NCBI GenBank assembly: GCA_008692225.1
Contig: VICG01000008.1
Location: 1,824,001 to 1,888,000 of the forward strand
Origin: Monilinia fructicola
Lineage: Eukaryota > Ascomycota > Leotiomycetes > Helotiales > Sclerotiniaceae
Length of the DNA: 64,000 nucleotides
Reading direction: 5' to 3'
Shown: piece after piece, positions 1-10,145 of the stretch
How positions within the stretch are numbered: position 1 is the first letter of the stretch
Layout: each line of letters opens with the position of its first letter
The notes under the pieces: model-generated
Seen by the model: only the letters and a program-made list of their open reading frames with translations
Told to the model about the DNA's origin: nothing
Databases searched by the model: none
Program-made: the position numbers and the translations under genes

Positions 1-640
1 TATATTAATTATTAATATTAAAAAAAAGCGATAAAATAAGAGGGGAAAAGTAAATAAAAAAAGCAATTTACTCTTTTAAATTTTAACGAAATAATTTTAA
101 TTTACCTTTAATAGAATAAAAGAATAAAAGAATAAAAGAATAAAAGAATAAAAGAATAAAAGAATAAAAGAATAAAAGAATAAAAGAATAAAAGAATAAA
201 AGAATAAAAGAATAAAAGAATAAAAGAATAAAAGAATAAAAGAATAAAAGAATAAAAGAATAAAAGAATAAAAGAATAAAGAATAAAGAATAAAAGAATA
301 AAAGAATAAAAGAATAAAAGAATAAAGAATAAAAGAATAAAGAATAAAAGAATAAAAGAATAAGAAATAAAAGAATAAAAATTAAAGATATTTAAAGAAT
401 TAGTATATCGAATATTAAAGCTATTTAACGAAACTAATTCATTTTAAGCCAATTAATAGATTTTAGATTACCTATAGATAAACTAATAGATTTTAAACTT
501 CTTTTAAAGGAATTAATAGAATTCTAACTATTCATAGTTAAATTGATATAATTTAGATTATTTATATATACCTATATATTTTTAAAAAAACGTTGATTTA
601 CTGGCTTTTTAAAGGAATTCTAGTCCCGTAGGGATTGTAC
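1..640. other. AT-rich island at window edge
   Basis: Almost pure A/T sequence containing an 8-bp tandem array and no coding signal. In an ascomycete that carries a RID-type methyltransferase (this window, 33.8-37.4 kb) such blocks are often RIP-mutated repeat remnants. No recognisable transposon protein is left here, so that origin is inference. Confidence 0.6.
113..380. repeat. 8-bp tandem repeat (AGAATAAA)n
   Basis: About 33 nearly perfect copies of AGAATAAA, with a few 1-bp shortened copies near the distal end (around 280-345). It lies in the AT-rich island and encodes nothing plausible. Confidence 0.95.
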
Positions 641-975
641 ATGTAGGTATGTATGTACTCGAAGGATCCAACATCAAACCACTCCGGTATTGGACAAACC
701 GGACAAACCTACACTACACACCTGCAAACTCCAGCATGAGTGGATTTTCACTGGATTCTCTTCATGTATACACGAGTACGAAATCTTACATGCAGATTGT
801 GAAAAATGATGAATCGATAGTTAATGTGGGGTTGTTATCTAATCGTTTGATCGTTGAATTGTCTCGTCACCTCAGGTTGTTATAGATGAGAGATCGATCA
901 TACATAGATCATAGATCATAGACAGCAGATGCTTCCGGGAGATAGATGTGGCCGGGGATGTTGGTGTTTATGATT

Positions 976-1016
976 GTACTGAGTACTGAGTACTGAGTAC
1001 TGAGTACTGAGTACTG
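976..1016. repeat. 7-bp tandem repeat (GTACTGA)n
   Basis: Close to six copies of GTACTGA in a row, in non-coding sequence. Confidence 0.9.
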
Positions 1017-1447
1017 CGTGTATATTAGATCAGTCAATTGATACTGTACCTACACGGCAGATGGGGAAAATGAAAGAAACATCCATTACTCCAGTCCGAT
1101 AGTTATCGGGGTCCTCCAACTACAGTCCCTACTCCGTACAGTCCCTACTCTGTCCAGTCCCTCCACCTACTTCGGTATTGTAGATACGAAATACCCGTGG
1201 ACTACATACAATACCCGGACTAGGTAGGTACGTACCCAGTATCCATGCCAGTTCAAGGAGGAGAACCAACCTCATTCGTTGCCCATTTGGGTACTGGGTA
1301 ATTCATCCCATCCAATATTTGTAATCTTAATTTGTGCGTACTCTATTCTGTAGAATCTGTACTTGTACTCTGTACAGAGTAGAGGGGAAATGCAAGGATC
1401 TGGTTTGGGACGGAGCATATTAGTAAGAACGGTCTATTCTAGGGCTG

Positions 1448-1480
<33 letters not shown>
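1448..1480. repeat. microsatellite (TATATG)n
   Basis: Five and a half perfect hexamer copies in intergenic DNA. Confidence 0.9.
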
Positions 1481-1516
1481 ACCTTATGTACATGTACATA
1501 TAGAAGAAGAAAAAAA

Positions 1517-1618
1517 AGTACTGTACAGTACTACTAGACCATCCATACAGACCTTTTGGCTGTATCTCGGGTTTGAGCATGGAGATCCTCGAGAGAGATC
1601 CAGTACAGTACTGTACTG
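1517..1618. repeat. pair of perfect GTAC-rich palindromes
   Basis: A 16-nt perfect palindrome, AGTACTGTACAGTACT, lies at 1517-1532. An 18-nt perfect palindrome, CAGTACAGTACTGTACTG, lies at 1601-1618. Their sequences are related, so each can fold on itself or pair with the other. Confidence 0.85.
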
Positions 1619-1940
1619 TACGATTACCGCCCGACGATCGAAGATAGATAAATCCCTAGGGAACCACATCCATGGATAGATACGCACGGCGGAGAGACTC
1701 TACTCTATTCTAAGAATCGATCATTTTGAATGGGTTAAGGCGGTACCTGGGCTTCGGATGACAAGAAATTTAATCTGCTAATAAGGTTTCTGCGGGATCC
1801 GGTACTGGTTGATTGTATACGGAGTACGTGCTTTGACACGTGCCTGTCGATGTGGATACGAGAGTGTGAAAGAAAGGTATATGGATATGGATATGTATAT
1901 GGATATATATGGGTACTCGAGTATAGTAGATGTAGTACTC

Positions 1941-2195
1941 TATAGAAGTAGATATAATAGAAGTAAATATAATAAAAGTAGATATAATAAAAGTAAATAT
2001 AATGGAAGTAGATATAATCGAAATAAATACAATCGAAGTAGATATAATAAAAGTAGATATATTAAAAATAAATTTAATAAAAGTAAATATAGTAAAAATA
2101 AGTATAATAAAAGTAAATATAGTAAAAATAAATATAATAAAAGTAAATAAAATAAAAGTAAATATAATAGAAATAGATATAATAGAAACAAATAT
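1941..2195. repeat. 15-bp A/T-rich minisatellite
   Basis: About 17 imperfect copies of a unit close to AGTAAATATAATAAA, with G/A and A/T changes between copies. Because 15 is a multiple of three, the array is open in several frames on both strands. The Asn/Lys/Ser/Tyr- and Leu/Tyr-rich peptides it would encode are artefacts of the repeat. Confidence 0.9.
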
Positions 2196-2958
2196 TACTA
2201 ATACTACTAATATACCATTCTAATAACTAAGGATTGTTAATAAACGAGAACGACTTACCTTAGGTATTCGAATATCCTTCATGAAGAGAGATAAAGATAC
2301 TCACTCACTCCTAACATCTCTTCCAAGTTCCCACTCCTTGACCATTTGGGAACATATACTCTGTATCCATCCATCCATCATATCAAGTTTCAAGGACCAC
2401 CAGGGGACCGAGATTGAAAGAGACGATCCGTCAAGCTTCCTGTTTGTTGTATTGCATTGTATCAAATAGATCCTAGGCAGGTAACCTTATAATCATAAAT
2501 CTATCGATTGTCAAAGCTTTGCATTTCGTTATCCTTGCGGATGAACCAAAGCCCAAAGTGCCGACGATGAAAATTTCATGACAGTGTGCCCCGGTACATG
2601 CAACTTTTGGTACAGTCTCAACCCGCGGGCGACGCTTTCAAGCTTGAACCTGCCTGCCTTGGGTAAAGGTTGGAACTTGGATGAGAGGGGGAAAAGGTCG
2701 AAAAGGTTGATTTCATGCGAATCCAATCTCTTAATCATATCCACCTGTTATGTTTTGTTTGCTTTTCTTCCCTCCCCTCCCCTGCCCTGCCCTTTACCTC
2801 TCTTTTTTTTCTCTCTTTTACCTGTCTTCTCTTTCGACATTGTCTTGCAAGATACATAACCTTTCAGGTTACTGTAAATCCCCTTCATTTCCCCTCTCCT
2901 CCCCTTCCCTTCCCTTCTCCATCCTTCCGTATTCACAACCCATTCCCATCTCCGTTCC

Positions 2959-3014
2959 CATCTCCATCTCCTCCATCTCCATCTCCATCTCCATCTCCAT
3001 CTCCATCTCCATCT
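2959..3014. repeat. microsatellite (TCCATC)n
   Basis: About nine hexamer copies with one interruption, inside a longer C/T-rich strand (about 2765-3015). Confidence 0.9.
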
Positions 3015-3188
3015 CGATTCTCAGATCCCATTTATGGATCAGAGGAATTTCAAAATCGCCAAGACCACCCGATACATTTCAGATTCTCCAGCTCCACCAC
3101 CACAGCGGTACACCCATCTTACACTCATGGCAATACAGTAATGAATGTCCAATACACCGAGTAATAAGTACACGGTACGGCACCACAG

Positions 3189-3229
3189 TCCAATCTTCCA
3201 ATCTCCCAATCTCCCAATCTCCCAATCTT
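3189..3229. repeat. tandem repeat (CCCAATCT)n
   Basis: About five copies of an 8-bp unit, the first ones slightly divergent. Confidence 0.85.
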
Positions 3230-3632
3230 TTTCTCTCCCCGTCTTGCCGATTTGTAGACGCGGGAACTTGGGTCACAAGATCGAGGGTGGTGGGATGGGG
3301 TGCGATAACAGATCTGGCAAATATCTAAAAATATCTACCTACACCCAGATCGCGCGGAACACTACCAGGTAGCTGCAAGGTTCAAATCTAACATTTCAAA
3401 TCTATCTCCCCAACCAGTACTGTTATGTTATGCAAGTGCCGAGTCAGGTGATATACCTAGGTATAGATATCTTCATATCGTGTCGAATCTCGTGATTGGA
3501 AGTCTCCAGAGCTTGTGATGACTTCTTGATTCTTTCAAGGTTGGGTGGGTATCTCTTGTGTACGAGAATTGCTCCATCGCATTGTTCCAAGTTGGAAAAT
3601 TGATATCCTATTGAGAAGGGTATCTTTTCTTC

Positions 3633-3677
3633 CTACTCCTTGTAGGTCTACTCCTTGTAGGTCTACTCCTTGTAGGT
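3633..3677. repeat. 15-bp repeat, three copies
   Basis: Three consecutive copies of CTACTCCTTGTAGGT. Each unit contains the inverted pair CTAC...GTAG and could form a small hairpin. Confidence 0.85.
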
Positions 3678-4159
3678 AGAATAAGATTTCGACCCATTGA
3701 ACCTTTTCATTTTCAAAACCTTTCTCCTTTTCCACAAATGACTATCACAAGTACTAGGTAGTAGGTAGGTAGTTGGTTTCAATTGCTCTCGGTGGTGTCG
3801 ATACTTCTGTAGTCTGGATTATTCAGATATTGAGAACGAACAAAGAACCGATGAACTCGAGGATATGCCAAATAGATAGAGGGTATCAAGTAGGTATTGG
3901 GATTGGGATTGTATGTCTTATCAGAAAAAGAGGGTAATGGCCATGTGATATTGAAAGTATTTACGTGGTAGATGTGGGAATACAAACTACCCTTACCGAC
4001 GACTCATACAATTACTTCAATTGCTGAATATCACCAATGATGTAGACGTGAAGTCGGTAGTGATCAAATATTGTATTGTGTGAGATAGATATAGCAATCA
4101 ATTGGCTCTTTTGGGGATTATACCAAAGTAATGGAAGTCATTAAGAATATGTATGATGG

Positions 4160-4192
4160 CCGATGTCGATGTCGATGTCGATGTCGATGTCG
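4160..4192. repeat. microsatellite (GATGTC)n
   Basis: Five tandem hexamers. Both strands stay open across them (Arg/Cys or Arg/His repeats), but no gene structure surrounds the array. Confidence 0.9.
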
Positions 4193-4914
4193 GTGGATTG
4201 CGATAATGTCTAATTTGGTATTCCTGGTGTTCTCGTTCTTATTTTCGTTCTTGTCGCTGAAGGCAGCGAGGTTGATGATTGGAGGTGCCCAGGTGGCTGT
4301 CACCTTTCCTATTCAGGCCATTTGTATCTTGTCATCCTCATTACCATTATCATCTTCATCTTCATCTTCATTCTCATTCTCATTCTCATCGCCAAATTCT
4401 CCTTCCAAGAATTGAATGAAGTTAAGTTGACTCTACAAAACCAAAGACTTCGACTTTACTTTCCCTTTGATCGAACTTGCAAATAATCTACCCGAATCTA
4501 CATCACAATATCACTCAAGAACTCGAACCGTCGTTTCCCACATAGAGACTATAAGTTGAGTATGTCACAAATCCATCTCCATCTCGATAACACCACCAAA
4601 TCCTCCCCGCACTCCCTCCACGTGAAAGATAACAACGTCAACCAATTCACGCACGAATCAATTGGAACGTTCACGTCGCACACACGCTTGGCGAGATTTG
4701 ATTTCCGCACAATGGCCCTCCATCCATCTCTACCTCTCCCTCTACCCATTCCCAATCCATGAATCCTCCTCTCCGACGTATCGTCCCAGCAACAATAATC
4801 GATGATATGCTCGCATATCAAATAATGACAATTTAAACAGATCGATTGCGCGCATAACAACTGCTGCGATTACGAATATTGATCGCCAAAATATTTACGA
4901 GGCGGTCCTTGAAC

Positions 4915-5240
4915 GTGAGTGATACTCCCCGGATCGTAGAAGATATGGATGCTTCTTACTAACCATTGTGCATAGTCATCTTCCCTCATCTTGACTTTGT
5001 TTCGTAATCGTGAGTAGCATCTTTCTGCTCAACTCGGGATACTTTTGCGACGAAAATGACTATTACTTCAAGCCTCCGTTCCTCTTTCTTTTTTTTTTCT
5101 TTCTTTGGTTCTCTCTTTCTTTTGTTCAATTGCTAAATCTCATACTGGAGTTCAATTGGCAGATTTCCATACTTCATACGAAACAATTCTTCCATATCGA
5201 GATTGAATTCTGAACTTTTAGCTAATACTTTGCTTTGCAG
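4915..5240 (+). promoter_or_regulatory. two probable 5'UTR introns of the small membrane protein gene
   Basis: Intron one runs 4915-4975: donor GTGAGT, a CTTACTAAC branch-like sequence near the 3' end, acceptor ATAG. Intron two runs 5010-5240: donor GTGAGT, GCTAAT branch-like sequence, acceptor TTTGCAG. The second acceptor lies 12 nt before the ATG at 5253. These calls rest on splice consensus alone. Confidence 0.6.
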
Positions 5241-5252
5241 TCGTCGGTCAAG

Positions 5253-5444
5253 ATGGCAACTATCCATACCCACGAAGCTACACAAAATCTTGTCAAGAGA
5301 AAGAACTGGGCAGCTCGAGAGCCTGGCGTCATTGTTGTCTTCTGCGTCGTCTTCATCGTCGCAGCTGGACTTATTGGCCTCCAAATATCTCGCTGGATTG
5401 CCCGTCGCAGAGAGAAGCAAGCTGCAAAGCGCTCCACGGTCTGA
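5253..5444 (+). CDS. small single-pass membrane protein
   Basis: A 63-aa protein. The start is the first ATG after a strong 3' splice site (TTTGCAG ending at 5240); an upstream in-frame non-ATG start is not needed. After a hydrophilic N-terminus of about 25 residues comes one transmembrane helix (roughly residues 26-44, rich in Val, Ile, Phe and Ala). A strongly basic tail follows, with an RRREK cluster, which suggests an N-out/C-in type protein by the positive-inside rule. I recognise no catalytic motif. The coding character (regular codons, one clean hydrophobic span, basic flank, upstream UTR introns) makes it a likely real gene of unknown function. It could be a small accessory subunit of a membrane complex, but nothing nearby supports that. 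Confidence 0.65.
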   Translation: MATIHTHEATQNLVKRKNWAAREPGVIVVFCVVFIVAAGLIGLQISRWIARRREKQAAKRSTV

Positions 5445-6442
5445 TTGAAGCAGTCATGCCAACATGAAAGGAGTCGTAATATATATGGGTCTCATCGTCT
5501 CTACAGCTGGGGTGAATGTTGGCCTCAAACTTTAATGTGAAAAGATCGCGCATCTTGAACGACTCGGAGGAGTCATTAATTAATTGATAGGATCTCTTTA
5601 TGTTTCTGTGTTCATAATATTGCTCGGAGGGAATCTTCCACTTCTCAGTTCAGTTTGAGGATTCAAATATGAGGTCTAGATACTCGCTTTAGTTGATAAA
5701 ATCATGCAACGTTAACCTCTCTTGCCAATCAAGATTCTGTTTGATATATGATTGAAGAACAATTGAAGCAAACATAGATACTGAAAAGTGTCTTTTTGTC
5801 CAATTCCAGGACAACAGACAATATATTGTGTGATTCGACGGTCGAGACTTGATGTTTGTCGTTATGATAAAGAGAAAAGAAATGGGGTCGAGGACCCTGC
5901 ATAGCATTTAGTTTGAATGGTCCAATTATTTCCATCGTGCCAACCGTTCAAAGACCCACAAGGAATCCGCGAAGCACTTGAGCTACTTGAACTACTCGAA
6001 CTACCTGAAGCTATTCCAAATTCAAGTGGCCGTTCACAAGTATGAGCGAGTGACGCTCTTTCTGAATCATACGCCTCATCCAGCATTGAACAGCTTGTGT
6101 GACATGTCATCTCAGCTAAGATTGGATTCCAAATCATTCATGACAAACGATACATATCTCAACATTTCCCTTTCGATGAATACCACGCAGGCCAAACATT
6201 CTTCTCAATGGGGGCATTCTCTGCGTTGGGGTACAGATTGGTGGAAGCCACCTAGCTGCAAATTGATTAGTGGTACTTCATCGCTATGATGATGGTCCTA
6301 CTTACTATTTTGATTCAAAATTCTGGTCCGTAGATCGGCCTCATCAGAATACACTTAGTATGTGGTGCATATAACATGTCGAAATCCTGCTTCTTTTCAT
6401 TTCCCCTTCAACATCAATCGTTCTCCGTGTCAACTTGCCGTC
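5445..6442. other. intergenic region
   Basis: 3' region of the small membrane protein and promoter of the secreted hydrolase. Open frames here are short and have no family character. No RNA gene seen. Confidence 0.6.
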
Positions 6443-7766
6443 ATGTTCAAGCTCTCTGTCATCGTCGTTGTGGCAGCTATCTTAGGTTTCGCTGAAGCCA
6501 AGACCTGTACCGATATTACGATTCCAGTTTCCATCAATGCTCGAAATGGAGATTTTAAGATTCCCCCTCTTTCGGACGGTATTGCTGTCACCAAGTTTGT
6601 CCAAGATTTCTTGAGGAGTGGTCAGAATTACAGCGCATCTACACTATCGGGCTTCACCACAGTAACGTGTCAGTATAACATTGCGGCGACGGTTTGTGTG
6701 CCGGACAAATCGGCTTACAATAACGGTTCTGGATCTTGGCAATTTCTGACTCATGGAATTGGCTACGATCGAGCGTAAGCACATGGAGATATGTCTAAGC
6801 ATACTTACTGATGACTTGGGTAGATACTGGGATCTACCTTTCAACAACCACAATTACTCATATGTAGATGTTGCCGTTGATCAATATGGCTATAGCACTT
6901 TGGCCATCGATCGCCTTGGGGTCGGTGAATCCTCAAAGGCCGACCCAACGTCAGTTATCCAAGCCCCCGCTGAACTTTCAGCAATGGTGGAAGTGACGAA
7001 ACAGCTTCGCGCAGGCACGTTACCAGGCGTCAAAATCCCCACACCCAACAAGATCGTGCACGTCGGTCATTCCTTCGGCTCAATCTTATCCTACGAACTC
7101 GCATCCGCACATCCAGCCCTCACCGATGGGCTCATCCTCCAAGGATTTTCCACCGACGGCTCCTCCCTCCCGCAGACCATTGCAGGATTCAACATCCAAT
7201 CCGCATCCACCAACCAACCCTACAGATTCGGCGCGCCCTCCGCTTCCGCCTTCCTCGGCTCCCTCTCCTCCCAATACCAAAAGGCCTTCCAGAATCTCGG
7301 CTCCTTCTACACCTCGGGCTCCAACCACGACACGGGGAAGATCTACGCCCAGAACCTCCCCGCCGGCTACCTCACCTGGGCCAACCTCGGCGCCAACCAA
7401 TTTGCCTTCCTCGCGCCCCCCTACTACGACCCCGCCATGGGCGAGTACGCCGAGCGCACCAAGGAGCCCTTCACGACGGGCGAGCTCCTCACCCTGGGCG
7501 CGCAGCCGCCGTCGGCCCCCGACTTCACCGGCCCGGTCCTGGTGCTGACGGGCAACGAGGACGAGATCTTCTGCGGCGGCGATTGCTCGCGGACGGCGTC
7601 GGACGGCGCGCCGAATCTCCTCGTGCAGGCCCGCGCCCTGTTTCCGAGGTGTAGCGCCTTTGAGGCGTACGTTCAGCCGAGGTGTGGACATGCGGTTAAT
7701 GTGCATTTTAATGCTTCGGGGGCGTATGGGGTGATGAATGGGTTTTTGAGGAGGAGGGGGTTTTAG
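6443..7766 (+). CDS. secreted alpha/beta hydrolase
   Basis: Two exons, 6443-6774 and 6824-7766, separated by a 49-bp intron (GTAAGC...GTAG); 424 aa. The ATG at 6443 opens a classic signal peptide of about 19 residues ending Phe-Ala-Glu-Ala before Lys-Thr-Cys. The catalytic triad is visible. The nucleophile elbow GHSFGS puts Ser at about residue 194. An acidic candidate lies in GNEDEIF (about 356-358). The His is in RCGHAVN (about 400). Cys pairs near the acid loop (FCGGDC) suggest disulphides, as expected outside the cell. This is a serine hydrolase fold (esterase, lipase or peptidase-like); the substrate cannot be told from sequence. Composition is odd: about 7090-7680 is far more GC-rich than the first exon or the last 80 bases, which creates long shadow frames. 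Confidence 0.9.
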
Positions 7767-10145
7767 GTTTGGCGGGGTTGGGTTTGGTTGGGTTGGGGAG
7801 ATGGATGGAGAGGCGTGTTGGATTATATTATCTATCTATCTATCTATCTATCTATTTATCTATTTTTTAATATTTACCATCTATTCATTACGTACGTGCT
7901 GGGCCACGTCTTCTTCTCTTGGTCTCTCTTGGGATCCCTAGGTTGATTTAGAATATGGATTTATCAACGGATGGGATGGGATGGGACGGGGCGAGATGGG
8001 ATGGAATGATGATTAATTCCTTTTTTCTTGTGATTGAGATTAACTGTTTGAGTATAAGTATAAATCCAAATCCAAATCTGAATCTGAACCTACATATACA
8101 TATACATACACATACACCTACAAACCTCAACACACCCCCGCGCTCAAATACTCAGCAAACGCACAAACGCAATCCCGACACAAACCCCACAACCGCACAA
8201 TCAATCCCTGGATGTCCGCTGCCGGGACTCGAGTATAAGGATGCAGAGGATTTTTCGGATGGGTGGGTGGATGTGTAGACGTATATGTATGTATACCTAG
8301 CATGCATGCATGCATACACAGTATATACGTAGTATATACACATCACCCCGGGCCCTTCCGAGCTTCCTCCCCCCTCCAGCCCCACCCAACATGCTGAGCC
8401 TCGCGTCGCCTTCTACGAAAGCAAGCTTGTTGTTGTTATTAGGATTGTTGTTATTACGATTACTATTACTATTATTATTACTATACATGGGAGATATCAG
8501 ATTCCCAATCCCAACCTCAACCTCAACCTCAACCTCAACCTCAACCTCAGTCTTAAGCTGTAATGCAGAAACCTATATGTATTAAAGGCAGCGCTGTTCC
8601 ATTCCATCCCATTCCAGATCTGCCTGTCTGGTTAACGCGTTTGGATGATAGGGATTGTTGAAAGGGATCGAAGGGTCAAAGATTCATAGTGGAATGAACG
8701 AATGAACGAACGAACGAACGAATGAAAGACCGCACAAACTAGACTCTGGAAGATACAGGATTATTTCAAAAAGATTGGGACGAATAAGCCAAGATGAGCA
8801 AGCAAGTAAGACAAGTAAGTAAGAAAGTAAGAAAGAAAACAAACAGGGCATTCTCCAAACACAGAGCCCAAAACATCCTCGTCAAGCAGACGGAAGCGGG
8901 AAGGAGTATTTGGAGCCTGGGGGATATGTTGCGTGTTGAATAGAGGATGGATGGGGTAAGTGGGTTAGCGTTGTGGATGATGGTATGTCATGTGTTATAT
9001 ATTCCTAACTCTTGCACTCCCCCTTTCATTTCCTACTCCCTACTTCCCTTCTCTCCACAAGACATCCCAGACTGATCAAGCACAGCAAGCACAGCAAACC
9101 AAATCCCAAGTCCCATCTAACCCATATTCAATCTTAACCCCCTTTCCCTTCCCCTTCCCCTTCCTCTTCTTCCCCTATGCCAACCCACACCAACCCACAC
9201 CACACCATCCCCTATCCTATCCCATCCCAACCCAACCGAACCCCACCCCCCAATCCCGCACACAGACAGCTAGCTGCAAAAACCAGTTTGGAGAAGAAAT
9301 TGAGATGTACCGATGCCTAGCACCATACTGTTGTACTCGTGTTGTATTCAAAAAAAACAAACAAACAAACAGGATAGAAACAAAGCTGAGATTTATGGCC
9401 TACCCGTATCTATCTATCTATCTATCTATTTATCTATGTATGTATCTCTCCATCTCTCCATCCACCTAAATATGCATGCATTTATCATCATCCCCAAACC
9501 TCGAGAACCCACCCATCATCACACAAGGATCACGCTGGTGGATCAAGAGAAAAGAGCAGAATCTACAGATGCCCTACTCTGTCCCATTCCAAAAAGGAAA
9601 AGGGGGGGGAAAAAAACAAAAAAAAACAAAAAAAAACCAGATCCGACCAAATAACATCCAAGATCTGAAAAATCCATTTTCATTCTCTATTCTGTTCGCT
9701 GCATCTGCCATCCGATCAATCTTTCTGTTGCCATTCACCTTATGCGCTTGAATCTCTCGAGCTCATATACACCCTACATCTCCCATCTCCCGTCTCCCAT
9801 CTTACAAGTCTGATACATCACCCTATAAATCATGCTCTTAACCTCATTCCCAAATGTGCAATTCTCTTCATCCATCCACCCATCCACCCATCCATCCATC
9901 CATCAAACCAATCAAAATCCAATCAAAGAAATTACCACCAAATCAAGATCAAGATTCAAAGAGATGTGAATGACAAGTCAAAGACCCCATATATACGCTA
10001 CCAAATACCCCAACACCTACGCTACCACGCCACGCTCAAAAAACTCCAAAAATGTGCCATGTTCTGTGCAGGAATTGATGAATCATAATATACTCTCGTC
10101 TCGACCATGTCATCGGATCAACTCTCATCGCTTTCTCTGATTGTT
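7767..10145. other. intergenic region with many simple repeats
   Basis: No supported gene. Contains TATC tetramers (7831-7861 and about 9411-9440), AACCTC hexamers (8512-8549), ACGA/ATGA tetramers near 8695-8728, alternating GCATGC near 8300-8316, C-rich stretches at 9120-9260 and ATCC/ACCC repeats near 9868-9903. It separates two converging genes, so it is mainly 3' flanking sequence for both. Confidence 0.65.
8512..8549. repeat. microsatellite (AACCTC)n
   Basis: About six perfect hexamers in intergenic DNA. Confidence 0.9.

Larger units (their letters stand above)
641..4914. other. gene-poor, repeat-rich intergenic stretch
   Basis: No ORF here has family character, and the longest open frames run through simple repeats. 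It holds several microsatellites and minisatellites (listed separately), GTAC-rich palindromes near 1.5-1.6 kb and TACGGAGTA-type motifs at 1130, 1366, 1373 and 1818. The last few hundred bases are probably promoter and 5'UTR of the small membrane protein gene. Confidence 0.6.

Noticed and set aside
1809..2223. Several open frames of 70-113 codons on both strands
   Set aside because: All run through the 15-bp A/T-rich minisatellite, whose unit length is a multiple of three; the peptides are simple repeats.
7086..7706. Long antisense frame (206 codons) across the hydrolase gene
   Set aside because: It is a by-product of strong C/G third-position bias on the coding strand. The sense strand has an intact catalytic triad.
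8296..8316. GCATGC alternations (also near 13840 and 61565) as possible regulatory elements
   Set aside because: Short alternating purine-pyrimidine runs are common simple repeats here and have no fixed relation to genes.
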